A DNA stretch of 64,000 bases, taken from the NCBI RefSeq assembly GCF_900107765.1, contig NZ_FNQY01000009.1, positions 124,001 through 188,000 of the forward strand, given 5' to 3'. Positions 54,723-63,939 of the stretch are shown here, in pieces. This DNA is from Arachidicoccus rhizosphaerae. Its GTDB lineage: Bacteria > Bacteroidota > Bacteroidia > Chitinophagales > Chitinophagaceae. The position numbers and the translations under genes are program-made. Each line of letters opens with the position of its first letter. The stretch's first letter is position 1. Under the pieces are notes generated by a model. It did not search any database and was not told where the DNA came from. It saw nothing but the letters and a program-made list of their open reading frames with translations.

Positions 54723-56255
54723 ATGTTTAGACTGATTCATAAACAAAAACAAACAAGCTATTTGGCGGGGATGAAAGCCGGCGTGCAGTCTGCTGTGGCA
54801 GCAGCGGTTGCAGCAGGGCTGATGCTCGGATTTTTAATGGTGACTCCCGCTGGTGCACAGGCGCAGTGGGGAGAAGGTAATAGTAAAAACCTTCCATCCG
54901 CAGCCCAAAAACAAGTGCCTTTACAACACGGGGCACACAGGATAGGCAAAAGAACAGATGCGGATATGAACCGCTGGCGGGATTACGGCCTTGGGGAATT
55001 TATTCATATGGGCCTTTATTCCATTTTAGGTGGCGACTATAACTCAATGCATTATGACGGAGCGGCAGAATGGATCCGGTCCTGGAATAAACTGCCTCAT
55101 GAAGTCTATGATAATTTGTATAAAAAATTTGATCCCAAGAACTTTGATCCGGAAGTCTGGGCCAGGATGGCTAAAAATATGGGTGTCAGATACGTGACCA
55201 TCACAACAAAGCATCATGACGGTTTTTGTCTGTGGCCCAGTAAATACACTGATTTTAATATTACCAAGACCCCCTATAAAAAAGATATGATCGGACCTCT
55301 GGTCAAAGCTTTTGATCAGGCAGGTATTGATGTATATCTGTATTTCTCCGTGATGGACTGGCATCAGGCGGACTGGCGCTATGATTTAAAAACAGTAGCA
55401 GACAGCGTTGCCTTTAACCGCTTTAAGACCTTTACCAAAAATCAGCTGACTGAACTATTGACACTTTATCCCCAGACCAAGGGCTTATGGTTCGATGGAA
55501 CCTGGGATAACAGCTGGAAAAAGAGCGGTGCATTTTCAGACAGTCTGGATCAGTATTTAAAAAAGATTCATCCGGGTCTTATTATCGGAAGCCGTTTAAG
55601 AGCGGATGATTATGGCAACCGTCATTTTGATGCGAACGGTCATCTGATGGGAGATTATGAACAGGGTTGGGAAAGAAAAATTCCAAGTGATTATACTGCT
55701 ACCAGGGGCAATGACTGGGACTGCATTATGACCATTCCGCAAAATGGTTGGGGATATTCCAAAACCTGGATGGGGCACTGGAAGACACCTTATGAGCTTA
55801 TTGAAATGCTGGCCAAATGCGTATCGCTGGACGGTAATTTTGTCGTTAATTTTGGCCCCAAGGGTGATGGTACTTTCAGGAAAAAAGAATTACAGACGGC
55901 TGATTCAATAGGAGCCTGGATGAAAGTGAATCATGAGGCTATCTATAATGCCGGATATCTGAACTGGACAAAACAGGACTGGGGTTATTATACCAGGAGC
56001 AGAAAAGATGGCAAAATCTATATGATTGTCTTTAATGTGCCCATTAACGGTGCGTTAAAAGTCAGTCCTGCTAAAAAGGAGCATATTAAAAAGGCTTACC
56101 TTTTGCAGGATAATAAAACGCTCCATGTAGAAGCGCTGGACGGCAATGATGTCTTCATTCAATTAGAACAAAAAAATCAACAGGAACCATTTGTGATTGT
56201 GCTGGAGACCGGTCAGGGCGGTCAGGCTGTTGAAGGCGAAAACAAGCATGTATAA
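54723..56255 (+). CDS. GH29 alpha-L-fucosidase, exported
   Basis: A hydrophobic signal segment (residues about 22-45, ending PAGAQAQ) leads into a TIM-barrel GH29 catalytic domain: YGLGEFIHMGLYSI, YVTITTKHHDGFCLWPS, DVYLYFSVMDWHQADWRY, and the nucleophile Asp258 in KGLWFDGTWDNSW. The C-terminal 100 residues are a beta-sandwich. It hydrolyses terminal alpha-L-fucose from glycans. The operator-like site just upstream suggests induction with the rest of the locus. Confidence 0.93.
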   Translation: MFRLIHKQKQTSYLAGMKAGVQSAVAAAVAAGLMLGFLMVTPAGAQAQWGEGNSKNLPSAAQKQVPLQHGAHRIGKRTDADMNRWRDYGLGEFIHMGLYSILGGDYNSMHYDGAAEWIRSWNKLPHEVYDNLYKKFDPKNFDPEVWARMAKNMGVRYVTITTKHHDGFCLWPSKYTDFNITKTPYKKDMIGPLVKAFDQAGIDVYLYFSVMDWHQADWRYDLKTVADSVAFNRFKTFTKNQLTELLTLYPQTKGLWFDGTWDNSWKKSGAFSDSLDQYLKKIHPGLIIGSRLRADDYGNRHFDANGHLMGDYEQGWERKIPSDYTATRGNDWDCIMTIPQNGWGYSKTWMGHWKTPYELIEMLAKCVSLDGNFVVNFGPKGDGTFRKKELQTADSIGAWMKVNHEAIYNAGYLNWTKQDWGYYTRSRKDGKIYMIVFNVPINGALKVSPAKKEHIKKAYLLQDNKTLHVEALDGNDVFIQLEQKNQQEPFVIVLETGQGGQAVEGENKHV

Positions 56256-56300
56256 CAATTAATTCATCAATCATTTTCAACATAAAAATTAATTTTAAAA

Positions 56301-57071
56301 ATGTCAATTAATATCAGCGCATTTAGTCTGGAAGGAAAAACAGCAGTTGTGACCGGATCCAATAAAGGCATCGGACAGGCGATGGCAGTGGGGCTGGCAC
56401 AGGCCGGAGCCGATATTATCGGTGTCAGTTCCAGCTTCCCCAAGGATTCTGAAACGCAGCAAGAAGTAGAAGCGCTCGGGCGAAAATTTACCCGGTATAA
56501 TGCAGATTTTTCGGATAGAGAAAGTGTGTATGCATTTATTAAAGCCGTGAAGGCTGAACAACCGGCAATTGATATACTGGTAAACAATGCCGGCACTATT
56601 ATGCGCGAGCCGGCCGTTTCGCATCCTGACGATTATTGGGATAAAGTCATTGGTATTAATCTGAGTGCCCAGTTTATATTAGCCAGGGAGTTCGGTAAAG
56701 ACATGCTGGAAAAAGGTCAGGGGAAAATCATTTTCACCTGTTCCATGCTCTCCTATCAGGGTGGTATAAACGTACCGGGGTATACAGCCAGTAAATCCGG
56801 AGTGGCTGGCCTGGTAAAAGCCCTGGCCAATGAATGGTCTCAGAAAGGTGTACAGGTGAATGGAATAGCCCCCGGATATATTGCAACGGACAATACTAAA
56901 AATCTGATGGCAGATCCCGCCCGTTCAAAAGCCATACTGGAAAGAATCCCGGCCGGACGCTGGGGGAGCCCGGAGGATCTTAAAGGGGCCGTTATCTTTT
57001 TAAGCAGTAAGGCGGCTGACTATGTAACAGGAACCATTCTGAATGTAGATGGCGGCTGGATGGCCAGATAG
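56301..57071 (+). CDS. kduD: 2-dehydro-3-deoxy-D-gluconate 5-dehydrogenase KduD (SDR)
   Basis: The 256-residue short-chain dehydrogenase has TGSNKGIG (cofactor), NNAGTIMREP, the catalytic Ser region SMLSYQGG and Y-x3-K as YTASK, ending GGWMAR. KduD reduces 2,5-diketo-3-deoxygluconate to KDG in the unsaturated-uronate pathway. Next to kduI (gap 57), identity is strong; a generic SDR is unlikely. Confidence 0.93.
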   Translation: MSINISAFSLEGKTAVVTGSNKGIGQAMAVGLAQAGADIIGVSSSFPKDSETQQEVEALGRKFTRYNADFSDRESVYAFIKAVKAEQPAIDILVNNAGTIMREPAVSHPDDYWDKVIGINLSAQFILAREFGKDMLEKGQGKIIFTCSMLSYQGGINVPGYTASKSGVAGLVKALANEWSQKGVQVNGIAPGYIATDNTKNLMADPARSKAILERIPAGRWGSPEDLKGAVIFLSSKAADYVTGTILNVDGGWMAR

Positions 57072-57128
57072 GCTGCGTCTTTGTGAACACAAGTAAACTC
57101 TTTTTAAACAAAAATAAATTAAGACACA

Positions 57129-57959
57129 ATGGAAGTGAGATTTCAAAATAGTCCAAATGAGACTAAGCAGATGGATACCAAACAACTCAGAGAAAATTTT
57201 TTAATTGAGGACCTGACCCAAAAAGATAAGCTTAAACTGGTTTACAGTCATTATGACCGTGTAATCGTAGGCGGTGTGTCGCCGGTGGATCAGACAGTGG
57301 AGCTACCCAATGAACCGGAGTTGAAAGCCGCCTATTTTTTAGAACGCAGGGAACTGGGTGTTGTGAATCTGGGGGGACCAGGCACCATTCAGGCCGGAGA
57401 TCAGCATTTTGATCTGGAAAAACTGGATTGTCTGTATGTGGGACTGCATACTGAAAAAGTAAGCTTCGCTTCTAAGGATAAGGCTAATCCGGCTATTTTT
57501 TATATGCTGAGTTCGCCGGCACATAAAGAGTATCCGACTACACATTTTGCCAAAAAGGATGCTTTTCCAACCGAAACCGGTAGTCTGGAAACTTCCAATA
57601 AAAGAACCATATATCGCTACATTCATGCCGATGGCATCAAAAGCTGTCAGCTGGTCATGGGGCTGACGATTCTGGATACCGGCAGTGTCTGGAATACCAT
57701 GCCTGCTCATACGCACACCAGAAGAATGGAAGCTTATTTCTATTTTGACGTACCCAAGGATCAGCGTGTCATACATCTGATGGGGGAACCATCAGAAACA
57801 CGTCACCTGGTGGTGAATAATAATGAAGCGATTTTGTCTGCCCCCTGGTCTGTTCACGCTGGCTGCGGCACCTCAAATTATGGATTTGTATGGGGTATGG
57901 CAGGAGAGAACTACACGTATTCCGATATGGATATGGTGGATATCGCTGATTTAAAATAG
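57129..57959 (+). CDS. kduI: 5-dehydro-4-deoxy-D-glucuronate isomerase KduI
   Basis: The 276-residue cupin isomerises the open-chain unsaturated uronate to 2,5-diketo-3-deoxygluconate. YSHYDRVIVGG, FLERRELGVVNLGG, NTMPAHTHTRRMEAYFYF (zinc His cluster) and SWSVHAGCGTSNYGFVWGM-like motifs (APWSVHAG) are intact. The start matches the E. coli protein, which has a similar 15-residue lead before LDTQGLRNEF. It works with KduD on the product released by GH88. Confidence 0.95.
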   Translation: MEVRFQNSPNETKQMDTKQLRENFLIEDLTQKDKLKLVYSHYDRVIVGGVSPVDQTVELPNEPELKAAYFLERRELGVVNLGGPGTIQAGDQHFDLEKLDCLYVGLHTEKVSFASKDKANPAIFYMLSSPAHKEYPTTHFAKKDAFPTETGSLETSNKRTIYRYIHADGIKSCQLVMGLTILDTGSVWNTMPAHTHTRRMEAYFYFDVPKDQRVIHLMGEPSETRHLVVNNNEAILSAPWSVHAGCGTSNYGFVWGMAGENYTYSDMDMVDIADLK

Positions 57960-58005
57960 AACCCGTTATTTAAAATTGCCCGTTATTAATAAAACTAAGT
58001 GAACA

Positions 58006-59292
58006 ATGCGTAAAATATTGTTTGGAAGTGCTGTACTGATCTCTCTGATGAGTTGCGCCGCTAACAGCGATGCCCAGCACGGTGCAGGCCTTACACTGAA
58101 AAATACGACGGCCATTGACCGGCCTGAACAGGTGGTTTCCCTTTCCAGAAAACTGCTGGAAGCAAAGGCTGGCCCCTTAGCCAATAATTACCTGCAATTT
58201 TCAGCAGATAAAAAGCCGCTCCAGGCTCAATTTGAAGATCTGAATGGAGACGGAAAATGGGATGAAGTCCTGCTTTGTTGCCCGATAAAGGCTTCCGCCT
58301 CCGTTCAGGTCTCCTTTGAAAAGAGTGCCGAACCGTCCGGCTCTGGTATGCCGGCACTGGCCCATGCCAGGATGAAGCTTAAAAACGAGGACCAAAGTTT
58401 CGGTGAAAACATGGATAAGTTAGAAATGCCTTATCAGAATCCCCCCACGGATTTTTCTAAGCATGCTTTGCCGCCTTATCTGACCGAAGGACCCGGCTGG
58501 GAAAATGATAAAGTGGCTTTCCGGCTTTATTTTGATACCCGAAACAACAAGGATATCTATGGAAAAAGAATCCCCGGGATGGTGATGGACTCTGTAGGTG
58601 CTAACCCTAAAAACAGTTATCATAAACTGGCCCCATGGGGTATGGATATCTTAAAAGTGGGTACCTCGCTGGGAGCCGGCGCCCTGGCTTTCAGCTACCG
58701 GCTGCCGGACGGGAAAGATACCTTAGTCCGATTAGGCGGTAATGATATTAAAGGGGAAACCTATCAGTTGTTAAGTGATGGTCCGCTGCAGGCTAGTTTT
58801 CTGATGACTTATCCCTGGCAGCTGGCAGGCAATCCGGTAACCGTTACGGAAAAAATCACCATTACGGCCGGTCAGTACAGTTATACCAGCGATATTGCTG
58901 TTCAGGGAGAGGGGCTGCCTAAAGACCTGAAAGTAAACATGGGTATTGCTGATTTTTATACCAATCAGATGGACTCAGTGGTAACTTCAAAGTCCAAAGC
59001 CGTCTATAGCTTTGGTCAGCAGTCTGAAAACCATGATAATCTGGGAATGGCTGTCATCAGTGATCATCCTGCACTGGCAAGCATCTGGCAGATTAAAGAA
59101 AAGCCTTTACCCATCTCAGATATTACCAGCAGTTATTTGATGGAATTGCCCATCAGCAGTGACCACCCGGTTCAGTTCAGGTTCTACGCTGGCTGGGGAC
59201 TGTCGGATCCTGCCTTTAATAGTCAGTCGGGCTTTAAAGAGATGCTGGAAAGAGCCATGGAGCTGGAATCGAATCCTGTTATAATTGATTAG
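58006..59292 (+). CDS. DUF4861 lipoprotein
   Basis: The N-terminus MRKILFGSAVLISLMSC is a lipoprotein signal with Cys17. The 410-residue body matches DUF4861: a beta-sandwich-like region (FEDLNGDGKWDEVLLCC), then YLTEGPGWENDKVAFRLYFDTRN-type segment (GPGWENDKVAFRLYFDTR), KDIYGKRIPGMVMD and HKLAPWGMDILKVG. DUF4861 proteins accompany loci that degrade uronate-rich polysaccharides; the activity is unsettled. Acting at the cell surface or in the periplasm is likely. Confidence 0.85.
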   Translation: MRKILFGSAVLISLMSCAANSDAQHGAGLTLKNTTAIDRPEQVVSLSRKLLEAKAGPLANNYLQFSADKKPLQAQFEDLNGDGKWDEVLLCCPIKASASVQVSFEKSAEPSGSGMPALAHARMKLKNEDQSFGENMDKLEMPYQNPPTDFSKHALPPYLTEGPGWENDKVAFRLYFDTRNNKDIYGKRIPGMVMDSVGANPKNSYHKLAPWGMDILKVGTSLGAGALAFSYRLPDGKDTLVRLGGNDIKGETYQLLSDGPLQASFLMTYPWQLAGNPVTVTEKITITAGQYSYTSDIAVQGEGLPKDLKVNMGIADFYTNQMDSVVTSKSKAVYSFGQQSENHDNLGMAVISDHPALASIWQIKEKPLPISDITSSYLMELPISSDHPVQFRFYAGWGLSDPAFNSQSGFKEMLERAMELESNPVIID

Positions 59293-59331
59293 TATTTAAC
59301 ATCCTAACCTATTCATACAAAAATTGGTGCA

Positions 59332-59766
59332 ATGAAACATTTATTATTAAGTTCATTATTACTATTTATGGTAACCGTAGTTGCTTTTGGCCAGTCAAAG
59401 GCCACAGAGTCTGTAAAACAGACCATTACCAAATTTAATAAGGCCATGGTGGAGGCCGATGGAACTACCTTATATGCCATGACTTATCCTGAGTTAAGCT
59501 ATGGTCATTCATCGGGTGTCATTCAGAACCAAAAAGAATTTGTGGAGGGGATAACCTCGGGGCGTTCTGATTTCCAGACGATTGACCTTTCAGAGCAGAC
59601 CATTACCGTAAAGGGAAAGACCGCCACGGTAAGGCATATCCTGTCCGCAAAAACCTTTGATAATAAGGTGGCGGGCCAGGTCCGCCTGGAAATCCTGTTA
59701 GTCTGGGTCAAAAAACACGGCAGGTGGAAATTACTGGCCAGACAGGCCGTTAAACCGGCGTCCTGA
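59332..59766 (+). CDS. Exported NTF2-like (DUF4440) protein
   Basis: A signal peptide (LLLSSLLLFMVTVVAFGQ) precedes an NTF2-like fold of about 120 residues: KFNKAMVEADGTTLYAMTYPELSYGHSSG-type cone, with VIQNQKEFVEGI and VRLEILLVWVKKHGRWKLLARQA as the last strands. Such domains bind small molecules or act as enzymes; the function here is unknown. It is the last gene of the glycan locus, 39 bases after the lipoprotein gene. Confidence 0.88.
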   Translation: MKHLLLSSLLLFMVTVVAFGQSKATESVKQTITKFNKAMVEADGTTLYAMTYPELSYGHSSGVIQNQKEFVEGITSGRSDFQTIDLSEQTITVKGKTATVRHILSAKTFDNKVAGQVRLEILLVWVKKHGRWKLLARQAVKPAS

Positions 59767-59781
59767 ACCAGGGCCCTGGTT
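59766..59781. repeat. 16-bp perfect palindrome at the end of the glycan locus
   Basis: AACCAGGGCCCTGGTT starts at the last base of the stop codon. Its half-site ACCAGGG also occurs in the hairpin at 12557. Confidence 0.75.
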
Positions 59782-59792
59782 TAGGTAAACGT

Positions 59793-59855
59793 CAGTAGTA
59801 GAAAAGGAGATAAAATTGAAGATTCCATTTAATTTTATCTCCTTTTCTACTACTG
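59793..59855. terminator. Perfect 25-bp inverted repeat, terminator-like
   Basis: The arms are 59793-59817 and 59831-59855, exact reverse complements of each other (CAGTAGTAG...ATAAAATT). The 13-nt spacer can add three more pairs (G-T, A-T, A-T). The arm is longer than an average intrinsic terminator, and a T-rich stretch (CAATTTTTTAG) begins 6 bases after the arm. It is likely a bidirectional stop for transcription; an element such as a MITE fragment is an alternative. Confidence 0.65.
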
Positions 59856-59975
59856 TATATCAATTTTTTAGATGGATTTGTCAGGCCGGATACGAACAGT
59901 AGCGGGAAGCTGCTGCCATGGCCGTACAGTCGCTTTCCTCAGGAATCTTTTAACGGTGTTTGGTGGGTTACTTCG

Positions 59976-60005
59976 TTTGGCTTTGCGGATTAAGTTGTAA
60001 TTTTG
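59976..60005 (+). promoter_or_regulatory. Promoter of ribBA
   Basis: TTTG (59976-59979), an 18-bp gap and TAATTTTG (59998-60005) match the Bacteroidota promoter closely. The leader would be about 77 bases. Confidence 0.65.
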
Positions 60006-60088
60006 CATTTCTAAATCCTGGTTACCATTCGTTCAGTAGGGTGATTTTACCACAGAGCTGCCGGGTAACTGGAAAGGAACCAATATTT

Positions 60089-61291
60089 ATGCTAAGTACG
60101 ATACAAGCAGCAATAGATGATATTAAGGCAGGTAAGCTGGTGATTGTAGTAGATGATGAAGACCGGGAAAATGAAGGAGACTTTATTACGGCTGCAGCCA
60201 ATATTACACCTGAGATTATAAATTTTATGAGCAAGGTAGGCCGTGGTCTGATCTGTGCTCCGGTGACGGAAGACATTGCAGACAAACTGGAACTAACATT
60301 GATGGTCCCTAAAAATACGGCCTTGCATGAAACGCCCTTTACCGTCAGTATTGATCTGCTGGGGCACGGCTGCACTACAGGGATCAGTGCGCATGACCGG
60401 GCAAAGACCATCCAGATGATGGTGGATGACAATGCCCGACCGGAAGATTTTGGCCGTCCGGGTCATATTTTCCCTTTAAGAGCTAAGGATGGGGGGGTAC
60501 TCAGACGTACCGGCCATACGGAAGCCGCAGTAGATCTGGCCAGACTGGCCGGCTTTAAACCTGCCGGTGTGCTGGTAGAAATCATGAATGAAGATGGAAC
60601 GATGGCCAGACTTCCGGAATTGGAAGAGATTGCCAAACAGTATGATTTAAAGATTATTACTATTAAAGATCTGATTGAATACAGATTACAACAAGCCGAT
60701 ACGCTGATTGAAGAAGTGGTGCGGGTTCATATGCCGACTAAATACGGAGACTTTGAACTGGTCGCTTTTAAAGAAAAGCACAATGCGGCTGAACACCTGG
60801 CACTGATAAAAGGCAAATGGAATCCTGGGGATGCAGTGCTGACCCGGGTGCATTCCAGCTGTGTGACAGGCGATATTTTAGGCAGTCTTAGATGTGATTG
60901 CGGAGATCAGCTGCATCAGGCCATGCGTATGGTGGAAAAAGAAGGTACCGGCATGGTGCTCTATATGAACCAGGAAGGTAGAGGAATTGGCCTGATCAAT
61001 AAACTCAGAGCTTATAAATTGCAGGAGGAAGGACTGGATACGGTGGAAGCTAATTTAAAACTGGGCTTTAAGGCGGATCAGCGAGATTACGGAGTGGGCG
61101 CCCAGATTTTAAGACACCTGGGTGCTACCAGGCTTCGTCTGATGAGCAATAATCCGACGAAAAGAGCCGGGCTATTGGGATATGGAATTGAGATTGTGGA
61201 GGTTGTGGCTATTGAAGCAGCACCCAATAAGCACAATGAAAAGTATCTTCAGACGAAAAGAGATAAAATGGGACATGATATTTTAAAATAA
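60089..61291 (+). CDS. ribBA: Bifunctional RibB-RibA (DHBP synthase/GTP cyclohydrolase II)
   Basis: The ATG at 60089 ([15 protein letters not shown]) is chosen, as the longer frame's first 43 residues are unlike the family. The N-terminal half makes 3,4-dihydroxy-2-butanone 4-phosphate ([42 protein letters not shown]). The C-terminal half is GTP cyclohydrolase II with the zinc site [15 protein letters not shown] and GRGIGL. The 400-residue fusion supplies both first steps of riboflavin synthesis. It has its own promoter and a strong terminator. Confidence 0.96.
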   Translation: MLSTIQAAIDDIKAGKLVIVVDDEDRENEGDFITAAANITPEIINFMSKVGRGLICAPVTEDIADKLELTLMVPKNTALHETPFTVSIDLLGHGCTTGISAHDRAKTIQMMVDDNARPEDFGRPGHIFPLRAKDGGVLRRTGHTEAAVDLARLAGFKPAGVLVEIMNEDGTMARLPELEEIAKQYDLKIITIKDLIEYRLQQADTLIEEVVRVHMPTKYGDFELVAFKEKHNAAEHLALIKGKWNPGDAVLTRVHSSCVTGDILGSLRCDCGDQLHQAMRMVEKEGTGMVLYMNQEGRGIGLINKLRAYKLQEEGLDTVEANLKLGFKADQRDYGVGAQILRHLGATRLRLMSNNPTKRAGLLGYGIEIVEVVAIEAAPNKHNEKYLQTKRDKMGHDILK

Positions 61292-61311
61292 TTTTTAGCG
61301 GGTTATAGCGG

Positions 61312-61352
61312 ATCGGCATCTGACAGTCAAATGGTTAGATGCCGATTTTTTT
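61312..61352 (+). terminator. Rho-independent terminator of ribBA
   Basis: ATCGGCATCT (61312-61321) pairs perfectly with AGATGCCGAT (61337-61346), followed by a run of seven T residues. Confidence 0.92.
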
Positions 61353-61385
61353 ATTCGGGCACCGGGAAATATGTTTTTAAAAATA

Positions 61386-61429
61386 AACTTTCAGAAAATA
61401 TTGAAAGTTCAAAAAGTTTTATATCTTTG
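61386..61429 (+). promoter_or_regulatory. Promoter and operator-like inverted repeat of the GbsR gene
   Basis: TTG (61401-61403), an 18-bp gap and TATCTTTG (61422-61429) form a promoter that ends 4 bases before the start codon. AACTTTCA (61386-61393) and TGAAAGTT (61402-61409) form an 8-bp inverted repeat covering the -33 box, a natural site for autorepression. Confidence 0.6.
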
Positions 61430-61433
61430 TGTC

Positions 61434-61964
61434 ATGGAAATACAAACAGCAAGAACGACATTCATTGAGACCTGGGGCAATCTGGGCAGTTCCTGGGGGA
61501 TTAACCGGTCCGTAGCACAGATACAGGCTTATCTGTTGTTGGCCCCAGGTCCTGTATCCACGGATGAGCTCATGGAGCATTTACAGATTTCCAGAGGAAA
61601 TACGAATATGAGTCTCAGACAACTGATGGATTTTGGGGTGGTTTATAAAAAAAACGTCCCCGGTGAACGAAAGGAATTCTTTATCCATGAGAAGGATATC
61701 TGGAAATGGGCACCCAAGATTATGGCCATCAGAAAGCAAAGAGAATTGAATCCCGTACTGGAAGTACTCACGGAATTAAAGGAGTTCAGCCCTGCTACCT
61801 TAGGGGAGGAGCCAAAGTCGCCCGAAGCAATGGAGCTGGAAAATACCTTTGTGGAACAGGTAAATTCCATTCAGGGCTTCAGTGCGAAGGTGAGTAAGGT
61901 GGCTGATAAGCTCTGCAGTCCCAAGTCAGAGATGCTGCTGAAACTCTTTAAATTATTTGCCTGA
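61434..61964 (+). CDS. GbsR/MarR-family transcriptional regulator
   Basis: The ATG at 61434 (MEIQTARTTF) is chosen because the promoter's -7 box ends at 61429; the longer frame starting at 61371 would be upstream of the transcript. The 176-residue product shows WGNLGSSWGINRSVAQIQAYLLLAPGPVSTDELMEHLQISRGNTNMSLRQLMDFGVV-type winged helix of GbsR proteins, plus a C-terminal helix pair for dimerisation. It probably controls the genes directly following. Confidence 0.9.
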   Translation: MEIQTARTTFIETWGNLGSSWGINRSVAQIQAYLLLAPGPVSTDELMEHLQISRGNTNMSLRQLMDFGVVYKKNVPGERKEFFIHEKDIWKWAPKIMAIRKQRELNPVLEVLTELKEFSPATLGEEPKSPEAMELENTFVEQVNSIQGFSAKVSKVADKLCSPKSEMLLKLFKLFA

Positions 61965-61988
61965 TTTTACAACATTCAAATCGCCGCC

Positions 61989-62336
61989 ATGAACTACGTA
62001 ATTTGTCTGTATATCCTGTATCTGTTGATAGTGTCAGGGGTAGTCGGTTGGGCCGGATGGCAGCTCTACCTGGCAGGGAGGCCTTTTGTTCGGGTAATTT
62101 TATACGTAGATAATCAAAAGGCGGACTGGATCAACGCTTTATTGCTTACGGGATATTATCTGGTATGTACGGGTTATAGTTTTATGGTACTAAGCAGTCT
62201 GCCAGCTGTGGCAAGTCTGCCGGCCATGATAACGGCACTTTCCATTTGGGTAGGAAGGTTAGTGCTTATATTATCCCTACTGCATAACATCAATATGCTG
62301 GTTTTCTCTTTATGGAAAAAATTCCATAATGTCTAA
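61989..62336 (+). CDS. Four-helix membrane protein of unknown function
   Basis: The 115-residue product has hydrophobic segments at about 5-30, 48-68, 72-90 and 92-110. The central AGRPFVRVILYVDNQKADWIN...LLLTGYYLVCTGYSF resembles, in spacing, the segment TGKLFDNAIV...LFKIGFYLINMGFAL of the next gene, suggesting the two are paralogues. Unknown family. The stop is 24 bases after the regulator's stop to start spacing, so it is likely in the same operon. Confidence 0.75.
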   Translation: MNYVICLYILYLLIVSGVVGWAGWQLYLAGRPFVRVILYVDNQKADWINALLLTGYYLVCTGYSFMVLSSLPAVASLPAMITALSIWVGRLVLILSLLHNINMLVFSLWKKFHNV

Positions 62337-62391
62337 ATAGGTTTTTACCAGGATTTTCTAATTTATTTTTCACTTTTAAATTTTTAAAGTC

Positions 62392-62818
62392 ATGAGTCAG
62401 ATTAGTGTCTTATGGGCTTATGTAATCTATTTGCCCGTTGCCATCTGGTTAACCCTCTATGTCACAGGGAAACTTTTTGATAATGCCATCGTATTGTATG
62501 ATGGATATTTTCCACGGCCGAAAGGAAATGGCTGTGGCGACCAATCAGCTCTTTAAAATCGGATTTTATCTGATCAATATGGGCTTTGCACTCTATATAC
62601 TGCGTATCGATAAAGAGATGCTGACGGCACAGTCTACTTTTGAGGTGCTTAGCATGAAAATTGGGGGCTTTAGTATTTATCTGGGGATAATGCTTCTGAT
62701 TAATCTGTACCTCTTTTTCAGAGGTAAGAAAGCCGCGAAAAAAGGCGGAGCGTCTGTTCCGGAGCGTCTGGATACGAATGTAAAGGCAGTTGTCCCTCCA
62801 CCCGTGATGCCCCGCTGA
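62392..62818 (+). pseudogene. Frameshifted paralogous membrane protein
   Basis: Two frames must be joined. From ATG 62392 the first reads MSQISVLWAYVIYLPVAIWL, a membrane helix, then VTGKLFDNAIVL, and stops at TAA 62554-62556 after 54 codons. From 62498 the second continues MMDIFHGRKEMAVATNQLFK with two more membrane helices to the stop at 62816-62818. Removing the T at 62497 restores one 141-residue protein similar in layout to its neighbour. It may be a real mutation, a sequencing error or a +1 frameshift signal. The function is unknown. Confidence 0.75.
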
Positions 62819-62928
62819 TTGCGGACGGGAAGAAGTTGCCGGTCAGGACGAATAAATGAACAACCCTGGCTGATTCACTGAGCCGTTAAGGCCTTTTTCA
62901 AGAATTGAATAAGATAAAACAAGCAAAG

Positions 62929-63939
62929 ATGCATACACCAGTAACAGATGCCGCTGGAAATAATCAGCGGCATGATCAGGGGCTTCCGGTAAAAAAGATT
63001 GTTCTTGCAGGAGGCAAAGGGTTTATCGGTTCCTATCTTAGAATTTTTTATGAAAAGATGGGCTATCAGGTCATTATGCTGACCCGTCATCCGGATCCGC
63101 AACAGGTAGCTGAGGCCGGCAGCGGATATAAAGAAATTGCCTGGTCGGATGAGAAAGGGCGCTTAAGCGCACTGGATGGAGCAGATCTTGTGGTAAACCT
63201 GGCGGGTAAGTCTGTTAATTGCCGTTATACCCAAAAGAATAAGGCAGAGATTTTCCGCTCCAGATTGGAAAGTACCCGTTTACTGGGAGAAACAATCCTA
63301 GCCTGCCAGCGGCCCCCGGCTGTATGGGTGAATAGCAGTACGGCTACCATATACCGCCATGCAGAGGACAGTAAAATGACGGAAGCAGATGGACAAACCG
63401 GAATGGGATTCTCGGTGGAAGTAGCAAAAGCCTGGGAGCAAGCCTTTTTTAGTTTTCAGTTACCCGCCACCCGGCAGGCGGCCTTGCGCATCAGCATTGT
63501 GCTGGGCCCGGGTGGCGGCGCACTGCCTCCCTATATAAATCTGGTAAGGTATGGCGCCGGCGGCAGGCAGGGGAGCGGGCGTCAGCGGTTTAGCTGGATA
63601 CACATCGAAGACCTTGCAAGGGCGGTACATTTTATTGAAAAAGAAGGGCTTACAGGGGTGTTTAATCTGGCCAGCCCCCATGCGGTGGTCAATAAAGATT
63701 TTATGGGCCAGTTAAGGGCAGCAGTCAATCAGATGGAGGGGTTTTCTCTCGGCAGGATTATGGCGCTGCCCACACCGACACCCTTATTAAAACTGGGCGC
63801 CGGTCTGATCGGCACTTCCAGTGAACTGCTGTTGAAAAGCCGTTGGGTTTTTCCGGAAAACCTGCTGAAAAGTGGCTTTGTCTTTCACTATCCTGAATTA
63901 AAGGGCGCGCTTCAACAGATACTGTATGGCAGGCAGTAA
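62929..63939 (+). CDS. TIGR01777-family NAD(P)-binding oxidoreductase
   Basis: The ATG at 62929 is chosen over a TTG at 62905. The protein has GGKGFIGSYLRIFYEKMGYQV (cofactor fold), DGADLVVNLAGKSVNCRYTQKNK, SRLESTRLLGE, WVNSSTATIY, LRISIVLGPGGGALPPYI and FSWIHIEDLARAVHF. It is 336 residues long, as usual. The family's substrate is unknown; members are often clustered with photolyase or envelope genes in this phylum. It follows the frameshifted membrane gene by 110 bases. Confidence 0.92.
   Translation: MHTPVTDAAGNNQRHDQGLPVKKIVLAGGKGFIGSYLRIFYEKMGYQVIMLTRHPDPQQVAEAGSGYKEIAWSDEKGRLSALDGADLVVNLAGKSVNCRYTQKNKAEIFRSRLESTRLLGETILACQRPPAVWVNSSTATIYRHAEDSKMTEADGQTGMGFSVEVAKAWEQAFFSFQLPATRQAALRISIVLGPGGGALPPYINLVRYGAGGRQGSGRQRFSWIHIEDLARAVHFIEKEGLTGVFNLASPHAVVNKDFMGQLRAAVNQMEGFSLGRIMALPTPTPLLKLGAGLIGTSSELLLKSRWVFPENLLKSGFVFHYPELKGALQQILYGRQ

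Larger units (their letters stand above)
59767..60088. other. Intergenic region before ribBA
   Basis: The region holds the palindrome, a 25-bp inverted repeat at 59793-59855 and a promoter at 59976-60005. No FMN riboswitch aptamer motifs were found, and no gene is seen. Confidence 0.6.

Noticed and set aside
50842-59766. Complete polysaccharide utilisation locus
   Set aside because: No SusC/SusD or polysaccharide lyase is present, so I call it a partial catabolic locus.
59941-60088. FMN riboswitch before ribBA
   Set aside because: None of the conserved RFN segments are present.
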